The translations under genes and the position numbers were made by a program. The notes under the pieces were generated by a model. The model saw only the letters and a list, made by a program, of their open reading frames with translations, was not told the origin of the DNA and did not search any database. From the NCBI RefSeq assembly GCF_048544455.1, contig NC_133538.1, positions 38,968,969-39,032,968 of the forward strand: a stretch of 64,000 nucleotides of DNA. The letters run 5' to 3'. Of the stretch, positions 22,999 through 33,445 are shown one piece after another. The stretch is from Silene latifolia. Its lineage: Eukaryota; Streptophyta; Magnoliopsida; Caryophyllales; Caryophyllaceae. Positions within the stretch are counted from its first letter, which is position 1. Each line of letters starts with the position of its first letter.

Positions 22999-24271
22999 TG
23001 AACGAAAAATAGATTCATATACATGTTAACATACTCAAATATGTCAAAACTAATTTGTCATAAAATTAAAACGGATCTTATGCATGCAAACGATAATATA
23101 AATAGAGGAGAAATCATGTCCTTATATAGTAGATTTCGGCTATTAGGGCACAAGAGAGATCACCTTTCTCTTCTTGTTCTTGAGCTTTTCCAATGGAAGA
23201 ACAAAGATCTAAGTGTAAGATCTCTCCCTATGTATTATACCCAAGGCTTCTCTTAATATAATTAATATTACAAATACTAGTTATAATATTAATCAAAGGT
23301 AGAAAATTGAACCAAAACTTTTATAAAACACTTATTTGTTTCGGTTTTTAAGAGAGAAGAAGAGAGGATTTTATCTCACTAGAAATCTCTATATTTGATG
23401 ATGGAATAGAATGAATAATGATATACAACATTTTGTATATTATTAGGTAAAAATAAAACAAAAGCCATGATGGCTTTTGCCTTCTCAAAACCGGGTAAGA
23501 GGAGGGGTTTTTGGGGAGCCAATGCATGAACACCTTTGTCTTCACAAGAATATTAGGGTTGCATGGCTAGGAATGTAGGTAATCATTGTGTTCTTATAAT
23601 AATTAAACAAACACAATATTAGCTTCCACTAACCTTTTATTTCGGCACAATGGATAATATAGAGTCCATATTATTTTTGTCAATTGTCTATATGTTACAT
23701 GTCACATGTCACATATATTTGTTATGTAATTTTTATCATATCAAAAATCAACGTATTAATAAAAATACGTCACATACAAAAATTGACTTAGTAATTTCAT
23801 AATTACTTATGCCAAAAATTTTACCAATTTATAAATCACAACTGATTGTATTTATAATAATTCATTCAATTTAATTGTTACATTAAACAATTATTTCATC
23901 CGAGTAATGATACAATTCAATTACTCAGACCGTATCTTATTTAATCACATTTCAATATGATACGTAAATTTTACTTCCAAAATCGTCCGTCAATTTTCAA
24001 GTAATTTAATTAACTCGTAACATTATACGATTAATTAAATAATCAATTAAGAGTGTTGCCCTTTAGGTATGACCTAGGGGGTCAACTGATCACCACCGTC
24101 ACACGACAGTAATGTCAAACTCTAGTCAGCCAATCATTACCGATATATGTTGACCAGTTGACAGTAACAAAATTACTTCCCAATTGTATTCATTTTAATG
24201 AGACTTAAACATGTGATCATCATGATCAACAGTCGTGATCGCATTATTGTCGGAGGACACATATTCCAACA
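22999..24271 (-). repeat. 5' LTR of the gag-only copia element
   Basis: A 1273-bp copy. On the minus strand it runs from TGTTGGAATATG (24271) to TTTTTCGTTCA (22999) and is followed by the primer binding site, so this copy is the 5' LTR. The promoter should lie inside it. Confidence 0.92.
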
Positions 24272-24276
24272 CGTGA

Positions 24277-25039
24277 AGCCACTCCCGCAAGTGACTCCAC
24301 TCAGCCGAGGACGCACCTCGAGAACCAGAGACAACCAATCACAGACAGCTGCAATACAACGACAACCAACAAACTGTAAACACCAACCGATTACCGCATA
24401 TACGCTGCCACGCAAACACAACTACAACACAACAACCACGACACAACAATCGACACACTAGACCATCCACAGAAACTAAGTAGGCGAACCTACCTTTAAG
24501 CAACTGCAACCATTCCATGTCCACACATGCAAAACCCAGCAATCAAGCAACACCTATACACACAATACAACCATCTATCACCACCAAGCAAACCCTAACT
24601 GAAAACACAAGGCACAGATGATGATGACGACATACCTACAAGAGGAAAACTGGTAAAGGACCGCTACCCGACTCAAGTTATGCACTCGTAAGGCACAAGG
24701 ACCTTCAAAGGCTTCCATGGAGGTTATATGGTAAAGGGAAGGGAAGGAGGCGACCTAAGGATCTGAAGAAATGAGGCGGAAATGATTTGCGGATTTAACA
24801 AAACACGATTATAAACCCTCGCTGAAAACCCGTTACTCGATCGAGTGGCCCACCTACTCGATCGAGTGGCCCCTACTCGATCGAGTATCTAAGCTACTCG
24901 ATCGAGTAGCCTCTACTCTATCGAGTACCACCCCTAACTCAAAGTACATGATGACTTTGGTACGTACTCCTAAGGACTATTACCGCTCCCAAGGTCAGTC
25001 AACGCTGGTCAACGGATCCCTAAAAGGGCGGGTATTACA
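24277..25039 (-). repeat. 3' LTR of Ty3-type element 1, proximal part
   Basis: It continues the LTR interrupted at 15468 and ends GGGCGGGTATTACA at 25039. It carries five palindromic sites of the TACTCGATCGAGTA family between 24834 and 24927. It matches 30764-31530 closely. Confidence 0.9.
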
Positions 25040-25077
25040 GTCTTCCCCACTTAAAAAGAACTTCGTCCCCGAAGTTC
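25040..25077 (-). promoter_or_regulatory. Purine tract and hairpin next to 3' LTR
   Basis: On the minus strand a purine-rich run (AAGTGGGGAAGAC) abuts the LTR. Just before it, GAACTTCG (25058-25065) and CGAAGTTC (25070-25077) form a perfect 8-bp stem with a 4-base loop. A second copy of this tract-plus-hairpin module lies at 25571-25606. Confidence 0.75.
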
Positions 25078-26222
25078 AACTCACCTATCTCAAAGTACAA
25101 GACACGGGAACACAACGACATCACTACTCTTTCGACACAGGTCACTACTCCCCGGAAATACCATCCCCCATGTCATCATCATCAACTGTCTAACGCTCCA
25201 TATAGATCGACCTCGACAAACTACTACTTGAAATACCAACCTCACAACACGAACCGGCACAACTAACGATTACCCAACACATTACGAGATTACACTTTCA
25301 TTAACAGCAACCATCAACACGAAATAAATCACATTAACACCACTATGTTATCCAACGATACGATTCTATTCCAACACATGACATCATAACTTGTCCCTTT
25401 ATGACCGTCATTTAAAGCACACTATCAATTTTACTTCAACACACAAATTGCCCAATGAACAGATGCAAACAATTATAACTTCATACAAGAAATGTAACCA
25501 AAGTAATAGAAAACCTTATAAACAAACAACAAAATAATTAAATATCGGCCTTTTTATTTTGCGACATTAATCTTCCCCTCTAAAAGGAACTTCGTCCCCG
25601 AAGTTCACCACCAAATCACTACACATGTTATGTACTACCTACGTCTTGACACATATATCTAACCCATAGCATTCATTATGGACATTACTCATTAATCAGA
25701 CAACCCTTAAACCATAAAACACACGCAAGCATATTCGAATAACTATCCGTCGTCAAGAATGCATGTATATATCAATTGTACATTTAGATACGAAATACAC
25801 CATTCCGGTGAATTATAAATAGCAGACATTACGGATGTAAAATGAATACAATAAGAAACAATTACTACTTCACTATTTGTTACAGATACGCATCTAAAAT
25901 CCAAACACGACCTCCAACATATGAAATTAATGGTTCCAATATGTTACTAATCATCAATAACCATGTTAAACACCAAACATGTAATTATAGATCCATTAAA
26001 AAATTTTAATTTACGAAAAGTTTATGTAACAGTGCTACTCGATCGAGTATATAAGGTACTCGATCGAGTGCCTGCTACTCGATCAAGTGTCTTGGCTACT
26101 CGATCGAGTAGCCCTGAGATCAGAATACCTCATTTCTGTCACACCTGCAGCTACTCGACCGAGTATGGGGTACTCTCTGTCGAGTACCTACAGTCAAAAT
26201 CTTGAAAATTCTGTCATAACAC

Positions 26223-26310
<88 letters not shown>

Positions 26311-26499
26311 ATATATAAAAAACGTCACTGAAACACGAGTCAGAATGACAACCGACCCCCAAAATCCTGTAAATAAGGTCAAACTAGCAAATCCGGCCTT
26401 ATGGCCATCCATACAAACCAAAATAAAAAAAAGTTCTAACTAACAACGACTACTATCGTCCAACACCATCAACCATAAACAAGGATAAAGAATAGGAGT
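25078..26499 (-). other. 3' internal region of Ty3-type element 1, non-coding
   Basis: It holds a second purine tract and hairpin at 25571-25606, a cluster of palindromes at about 26037-26190 (including TACTCGATCGAGTA and weaker variants), and the TA microsatellite. No polymerase motifs were found. Confidence 0.6.
26224..26308. repeat. (TA)n microsatellite
   Basis: About 42 uninterrupted TA units followed by CTATATATA. The open frames over it that read as Tyr-Ile repeats are artefacts. Confidence 0.97.
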
Positions 26500-28083
26500 A
26501 TCACTCCTGCTGCTGCTGCTCATCCATCATCTCAGCTCCACCACCCTCTCCTCCCGAGGTGCCTGCCCCCGACGACCCAGTACCCGCATCAACCCCTGCT
26601 CCAGCTCCAGGACTCACATACCATGGGGTCAAGCCACCATAAGCAAAGGACTAAGGTGTCCCCCAGGCTGACTGATCCACCCAGTAAGAGAGGAAAACCC
26701 CACTATAGTCCCCAATTGCGCTCCACCACACTGGATGCGGTCCCTCGGTCCCAATCCCCTGAGTGTACGCCATCTCATGCATGTTCCGGAGTGTCAAAGT
26801 AGATGACAAGTAGATGACACTCTCTCTGCCAAGTAGCTCGATCGCGTCTCCGGGGTGTCGAGGTAGGGGTAACAAGGAAAAGGGTGCTGCTGCGGTGGTG
26901 CTGCCGGCCGTGGTCTAGTCTCAGCTGTCCTCTCCCTCACCCGACGAGGTCCTCTCCCCAACCTGGGTCTCTCCTCCACCACTGCCACATTCTCCCCCTT
27001 CTTCGGCACGGGCATCACCTGAAGGATCGTGTCATCGATGAGGTATGTCTGCAACTGCCGGAGCACATCATCATCCTCCTCCTCCTCATCGGAGTCAACA
27101 GCTACCACCACCGGGTCTAACGGCTCTGTCGGTGGGAGGTGCTCAGGAGCCGGGATCCTCATCCAGCTCATACCCCACACCCTCCAAGCTAGGCCACCAT
27201 CAGCTAAATTTCTCAACCATTTCAGGTCGAGGTAGTAGTCTCTGTCCATCGTAGGCACCGGTGTAGATAGAGGCACATACTCCGAAGAAGCCTCAAAGGA
27301 AGCTAGCTTTTCAGCTAGCCGAGTGGCGATAGCGCCACAACTCAGGTACCGGGTGGTAGAAGTAGCCATCAAAGCAAGGCTAGCACACACCATGGCGGGA
27401 GCATTAAAGACCACCTTCTCGGTCCGCTCCGGGTTCAGATAGGACATCAAAAGCAACAGTTCATGATTTTTCAGCTTACTCATATCCGGCCTCTCATAAA
27501 GAAGGTTTGACAAAGAACAAAGGAAGATCCTCAAGGTAAGATGTTGAACATCATTAATCAACATGTTGCTGGAGGTGGGAGCTGACTTTCCGGAAAGACA
27601 AGGCATGAGGCAACAAACACCACACTCGGAAGGAATTTCACTGATGGAATCCTTGGGAGGCTTGGCCAATACAAGGTGAGAAGCAAAAAGGTCCATGGTC
27701 AACATGAAGCTCGTGTTCATCAAACGAAACTCAACCATTTGTGCAGCTGGCTCATAATTAAACGAGCTCATAAACTCTAAGGTCAGAAAAGGGTAAGAAT
27801 TCTTCCTCAGCCGATACAACCCCATAAACCCCAAGGTTTCAAAGATGTGACGGACATCCGTCTCAATTCCCAAGTCCTCAAGAAGTGTGGTATCCACACA
27901 ACGGGTAGGCCTCATTTTACGTTTCTGCAACGCCACAAATCTCTCCCTTTGTTTAAAGTCCACAAACACCACCAAAGGGTACTCCGGTACAGCGGGTACT
28001 ACGGGTCCACTACATTCCCCAACCTCGGGCTGTGAAGCCCTCCCCCTCTTACTCTGACGGGTCCCTATGTTTAGTCTCGGCAT
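26500..28083 (-). pseudogene. Athila-like ORF1 (Gag-like) of a Ty3-type element
   Basis: The main frame runs from a probable Met at 28083 (MPRLNIGTRQSKRG; the frame is open further, to 28203) to a stop at 26794. It contains VVFVDFKQRERFVALQKRK, LEDLGIETDVRHIFETLGF, then YPFLTLEFMSSFNYE, and later a Leu-rich helical part, an acidic run DSDEEEEDDD and a Pro/Arg-rich tail. This order resembles the ORF1 of plant Athila retrotransposons, a Gag-like structural protein. Near 26840 the frame appears to shift: a second frame (26875-26651) continues with a plausible C-terminus ending in a Gly- and Gln-rich stretch near 26500, and carries one stop near 26651. It is the only coding sequence left in the element. 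Confidence 0.7.
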
Positions 28084-28203
28084 CTGTTTCAGCATACTAT
28101 TTAAACAAACTTGCATAGGCACGTAAAGCACATAATTCACACAATTGAATCTTGAGTAATCAGCTAGGTACACACTTTCTCCAACAAATCCTAATTGATA
28201 CAT

Positions 28204-30191
28204 AAATTCAGTTTACAGTAACTCAGACGATCTCTATAGCTGTAAAAAGTTTAACATGATAAACATAATCTACTCGGTCAATTCGGATATCATGGCATGG
28301 CTCAAATGTTACTCTATATATATAGACATGATAATCATGTGAAATATTCATATATGTTCATAGAAAGGCAACTTAAAACACGTCATTATCAACCTTCAAC
28401 ATTAGAAGCAAACAACTCAATTAGACTAGTCAGACGGTCTCTACAGCTGTGACGATTTTGACACATTATTCAACAATTAACATCACCATTACCATATTAA
28501 AAGTTTAACTCTTGCATATGCATTCATATCCAACACAAAATCTCAATTATGGAAAACGAATTTCAACTTGGGGCACTTTTAAGACGGAGTTTTAAGGCAA
28601 GTTTTAAGGTGAAAATTACCAAAATCCAACTTTCAACATGGTATATACAACATATAGTACTCAATTTCACCATCCAACATGTAGAAAACAACCAAAATCA
28701 ATTTTGATTTTTTTGCAAACCCTAGAAAATTCGTCCCCAATTTGGTAATTTCTATTCTATTTTTGGAGCAACTAATCATCAACAATCACGAAAGGGAAGC
28801 ATATGAATCACATTACAACAATTAAAAGCAATGATTCGTCCGTATGAATCAAAATTTCAGTTAATTCTACCATTCTAATAAGTTCAAAGTGATAAAACAT
28901 GTAAATAGGGAAGAAATTCATACCTTGATTAGATAGGAAAGTAGGAGGACGAAATTAAACAAAGCAAACAACCCATACTAATCACCACCAACACAATAAT
29001 AATAGAGTTTTGAGAGATTTAGGGCTTAGGGTTCGAATAGAAGAAGAAAGAATAAGAAGAATGAGAAGAAATAAGGGTTTTAAGAAACCCGCAAGAACCT
29101 CTGCACTGTAGCCTACTCGATCGAGTGCCTAGGGTACTCGATCGAGTGCCCTCTACTCGATCGACTAGGTGCTATTTCGTCGAGTATCTGCAGAAAATTT
29201 CCACATCCCGACGTCATAGCTTCCTAACTAGATCGAGTGAGGTCTACTCGAGATTCCTGCAAAAACAATATCGCGTGTCGATTCCAAACTATGTTCGGAA
29301 TTCGTCACTAGTTATCATACTCACTCATGTATTGCCATTACTACTCAAGCATACCATACCGTCTTATCAGATAAGATTTATATCATGTTACGCCACAACA
29401 AATTCACACAACACGGTTTACATTACATGAGTCATTCATATACACAATTAAGTCTTTGTATCATATCTAAAATCGTCTTACCACATGGCTATCAGCTTAT
29501 TCTCATGTTAATGTAAAACATATAATTAACGATAATTATTCTTCCATATGTCATTCAAATGTATTACTATCATGTTCCAATTTCAATCATAAGCAAATTA
29601 TTCTACACAAATTGATCATTACACAGCGGAAACTTTAAACCATTAAACATTGCACAGAAGCATCATTACCTGCTATTTCTCATATTATGACTCAACACTT
29701 CTTTAACTATCATCACTATAGCTACCGTAGGACTTATAAACTCATATAGGATAACCATTACCAACAACCTTATGCAAACACCAACATGATCACTTTTCAT
29801 ATTACAGCATACACTTCCACACTTTTCACGCATTTCTATTAAATAAAACCCTTTTACGTTTCTCATAAACATCACATAAGCTCACTAATTCTACCAAAAC
29901 TTCACCACACACAATCCAAATGTAACTATCGTGCCCATACCAACTTTAACAAAGACTCAACCACGGATAGTTCCGACGCAGTCAACATACACATTACATA
30001 CATGCACACGGACTCCACATTCCCATACCCAGTGACTGGCTTAAGTACAATGAGGCCAAGATTTTGAAATGAGGGCGCCTACTCACCCAAAACATAGCAT
30101 CAGCTGGGGCTCTTATCATACATACACCAGGTTCATTTTATTAGACTCACTACGTTCATTACTTTCATTGGTTACAGGTTCCAAAATCGTC
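28204..30191 (-). other. 5' leader of Ty3-type element 1
   Basis: Non-coding sequence between the primer binding site and ORF1. It includes a palindrome cluster at 29113-29190 (TACTCGATCGAGTG twice, plus decayed copies) and a decayed copy, AACTAGATCGAGTG, near 29227-29240. No further features were recognised. Confidence 0.6.
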
Positions 30192-30203
30192 GCTCTGATA
30201 CCA
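30192..30203 (-). promoter_or_regulatory. Primer binding site of Ty3-type element 1 (iMet type)
   Basis: On the minus strand TGGTATCAGAGC lies three bases after the LTR end, a match to the 3' end of plant initiator tRNA-Met. It fixes the element's orientation. Confidence 0.9.
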
Positions 30204-30206
30204 CTT

Positions 30207-31530
30207 TGTAACACCCCCATATTCAGAGGAGCCTTAACTAGGCCTTCCTTAGCATATAAGGGCGTTACCATCTCGGTTGCCCGAGGTAAGTAATCATCAA
30301 AAGTCGATAAAAGAACATTTATAGTTATATTACAAGCGTTACAACCAACTTAACAAAAATAAAGATACAACTCGTGAGCTACACACTATCCCTATCAAAA
30401 CTCGTGAGGACTCATCCAGCCAGAACTCCAAATTATCAACGCTATCAACACCGCTAAGACCGATCGCTCACCATAAGGGATCACGACAGACACATAAAAC
30501 AACAAGACAACCACACAAGGTCGATCGAGATAAGACATGACAAAACCAACATCATCTATCAACACAACACAAAGACAATCGGTCACACACACAATCACAC
30601 CCACTCCAATCGCTCTCCGTCACCGACGTCCACTGGACCAGCCGCCGATGGGGGACCAGCCGTACCCACCAAATCCCCGCTCATCAAACCGAGCGATAAC
30701 CCTGTCCCATTAATGTGCACATCCCCTCCCGTGGCGGGTTCCACGAGGGCGAAACTAGGGCGTGAAGCCACTCCCGCAAGTGACTCCACTCGCCCAAGGA
30801 CGTACCTCGAGAACCGAGACAACCAATCACGAGCATACCGCAATACAACGAAAACCAACAAACCGTAAACACCAACCGATTACACGTGATATACGCTGCC
30901 ACGCAAACACAACTACAACACAACAACCACGACACAACAATCGACACACTAGACCATCCACAGAAACTGAGTAGGCGAACCTACCTTTAAGCAACTGCAA
31001 CCATTCCATGTCCACACATGCAAAACCCAGCCATCAAGCAACACCTATACACAGAATACAACCATCTATAACCACCAAGCAAACCCTAACTGAAAACACA
31101 AGGCACAGATGATGATGACGACATACCTACAAGAGGAAAACTGGCAAAGGACCGCTACCCGACTCAAGTTATGCACTCCTAAGGCACAAGAACCTTCAAA
31201 GGCTTCCATGGAGGTTATATGGTGAAGGTAAGGGAAGGAGGCGACCTAAGGATCTAAAGAAATAAGGCGGAAACGATTTGCGGATTTAACAAAACACGAT
31301 TATAAACCCTCGCTGAAAACCCGTTACTCGATCGAGTGGCCCACCTACTCGATCGAGTGGCCCCTACTCGATCGAGTATCTAAGCTACTCGATCGAGTAG
31401 CCTCTACTCTATCGAGTACCACCCCAAACTCAAAGCACACGATGACTTTGGTACGCACTCCTAAGGACTATTACCGCTCCCAAGGTCAGTTAACGCTGGT
31501 CAACGGGTCCCTAAAAGGGCGGGTATTACA
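30207..31530 (-). repeat. 5' LTR of Ty3-type element 1
   Basis: This 1324-bp LTR reads TGTAATACCC to GGGGGTGTTACA on the minus strand. It contains about 125 bp missing from the other copy and five palindromic sites between about 31324 and 31419. The open frames inside it are not genes. Confidence 0.92.
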
Positions 31531-32192
31531 AGATAATCGAGCAAAGGCTTAGAAAATGTGTAGACATCTCGGATAACTAATTTGGATTTGGATTTATGCC
31601 TGGGAGATCGACTATGGATGCGATTTTTATCATGAGACGGTTGATGGAACACCATCGGCACAAGAAGAAAGAATTGCATATAGTTTTATTGACTTGGAAA
31701 AAGGCATATGATAGGGTACCGAGAGTACTTTGGTGGGCTTTGGCGAGAAAGTGTGTCTCGAAAATATATTGACCTCATAAAGGACATGTATGAGGGGGCT
31801 AGTGCAAGTGTTCGCACTAATGTTGGGAGAATGGACGAATTTCCCATTACCATCGGGGTGCATCAAGGTTCCGCACTTAGTCCTTTTCTCTTTGCTATAG
31901 TTATGGATGAGTTGACAAGGGATATTCAGGACGACATCCCTTGGTGTATGATGTTCGCTGATGATATTGATATTGTGTTGATTGATAAGACGAAAGAGGG
32001 GGTGGAGAGAAAGTTGGAATTGTGGAGGTATACCTTAGAAACTCAAGGGTTTAGGCTGAGCAGGAGCAAGACCGAGTATTTGAGTTGCGAGTTCACTAAC
32101 GTGGCGAGGTCGAGATCGACAGAGGCGGGCAGTATTATTTTCGATGGGAATGTTGTTATGGAGTCAGATTTCTTCATATATCTAGGATCTAT
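31531..32192 (+). mobile_element. RTE-type LINE, reverse transcriptase part (continuation)
   Basis: The frame interrupted at 15035 resumes here: IIEQRLRKCVDIS, then FMPGRSTMDAIF, KKAYDRVPR, VHQGSALSPFLFAIVMDEL, the catalytic FADD near 31959-31970, and TKEGVERKLELW. One extra G near 31702 shifts the frame inside motif A, a stop lies near 31561, and two residues look inserted after FADD. The LINE ends at 32192 (FIYLGSIV), where a second Ty3-type LTR begins. Confidence 0.87.
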
Positions 32193-33445
32193 TGTAATAC
32201 CAGAGGTTTCGGATCTTAAAGGACTCGGTCGAGTAGGGTTTACTCGGCCGAGTATGTGTTCTGGCGTCGTGAGTTTGGGTTCTGGAGTGTCAGCTTTCGA
32301 CGTACTCGGTCGAGTACGTCAGGTACTCGGCCGAGTGCCCGGTCTATTACGGGTTATTTCCGCGGTTTTGATTAAAATGATTAGAGATTATATATAAGTT
32401 GTTTGTCAGTTTCTAAAATCATTTCTTCCAAAACCTAAGCTACGTTTCATTCTCCTCTAATCATCTTCATCAATTCCAAGGCAAAGGTCGTCGATTGTGG
32501 GTTCTAGCATCTTATTCCGTGTCAATCGCCGTAGTAAGTGTCTTATCCTTGTCGATCTATTGTTATTCTTATAAGTTAGAAAACCCTAGTTTGGGTTAAT
32601 TTGGGGGTTTAGGATTTTGGTCATCGTATGTGTTGTTGATTGTTGATTATCGTTGTTGTAGACGATGATGTGCTACTCGTTGTGCATTTGTATGATTGGC
32701 TGCGGCATATCAGATTGCGGGAAGGTAGGGTTTCCTACTCGGTTTATTGTTTAATTGATTTAAGATTGTGTTGTAATTGTTTGTACGATTGATATTGTGA
32801 TTGATTGCTGTTGGTGGATTGGAGTATGGTGTTGGTGTTGAGATGGTTGATGATGTTCGTGAGTTACGTCCTCGGCTGAGTGGAGTCATTTGCGGGAGTG
32901 GCTTCATGCCCTAGTTTCGCCCTATGTGGAACCCGCCATAGGAGGGGATGTGCACATTAATGAACAGGTTTATCGCTCGTTGATGAGCGGGACTTACGTG
33001 GGTACGGCTGCGGTCCCCCACTGGCAGGGCTACACACTTTAGTGTGTAGTCAGTTACGTGATGAGATTGGGAGTTGGAGGTGGATTGTGAATAGCTGTTT
33101 ATCTTTATCGTACTTGTCTTATTTTGATTATGCAGTGAACTAACCCCGTTGTTTTGTAAAATCTGTGGTGATTCATACGGGGATGGTGAGAAAATTATGA
33201 CAGGTAATGATGGTGTTTAGCTTTGGGGACGAGATGGGGAGTCATCACTTCGAGTCTAGCTTCCGCTGTCATGAGATTTACTATTTTAGTTTCAGGTGTT
33301 TGAGCACTAATGAACCTTTGTTTTGATTTTGGTTTTGGTTTTGGAATGGTAACTTTGATATACTAGCCTCGGGAAACCGAGATGGTAGCAGTCTCTCATG
33401 CTAGGGTGGTCTTGGTAAGGTACCTTGGTATGTGAGGGTGTTATA
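32193..33445 (+). repeat. LTR of Ty3-type element 2, plus orientation
   Basis: It begins TGTAATACCAGAGG and ends GGGTGTTATA at 33445. A decayed primer binding site (CGGTATTAGAGCGACG, 33449-33464) follows. It shares the block around GGGATGTGCACATTAATG with the LTRs of element 1 in reverse and is a diverged relative. It contains four palindromes of the TACTCGGYCGAGTA form at 32222-32336. Confidence 0.85.

Larger units (their letters stand above)
15469..24271 (-). mobile_element. Copia-type gag-only (TR-GAG) retrotransposon
   Basis: An 8803-bp element flanked by the exact duplication CGTGA (15464-15468 and 24272-24276). On the minus strand it begins TGTTGGAATATGTGTCCTCC and has LTRs of about 1.27 kb. 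A primer binding site follows the 5' LTR, then a long non-coding leader with a repeated block, a single intact gag gene at 20738-19842, and a 3.1-kb non-coding 3' region ending in a purine tract. No protease, integrase, reverse transcriptase or RNase H motif was found on either strand, so it must be moved by proteins from a relative. The two LTRs differ at roughly ten places over 1.27 kb, so the insertion is young. Confidence 0.92.
15036..31530 (-). mobile_element. Ty3-type retrotransposon 1, split by a nested copia-type element
   Basis: The outer ends are TGTAACACCC at 15036 and GGGTATTACA at 31530. The flanks GGATA (15031-15035) and AGATA (31531-31535) are the 5-bp duplication with one later change, and the LINE coding sequence continues across it. 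On the minus strand the order is 5' LTR 31530-30207, iMet-type primer binding site 30203-30192, an Athila-like ORF (about 28083-26500), purine tract and hairpin 25077-25040, then the 3' LTR 25039-24277 plus 15468-15036, split by the element at 15469-24271. No protease, reverse transcriptase or integrase is visible, so it is non-autonomous. Confidence 0.9.

Noticed and set aside
24834-24927. Regularly spaced palindromes as a possible CRISPR array
   Set aside because: The spacing is irregular (18-21 bp), the sites are only 14 bp, the context is a plant LTR and there are no cas genes.
26087-26443. Frames with Tyr-Ile repeats on both strands
   Set aside because: They are translations of a TA microsatellite and flanking palindromes; there is no gene evidence.
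26884-27254. Plus-strand Ser/Pro-rich frames
   Set aside because: They are antisense shadows of the Athila-like ORF1 tail.
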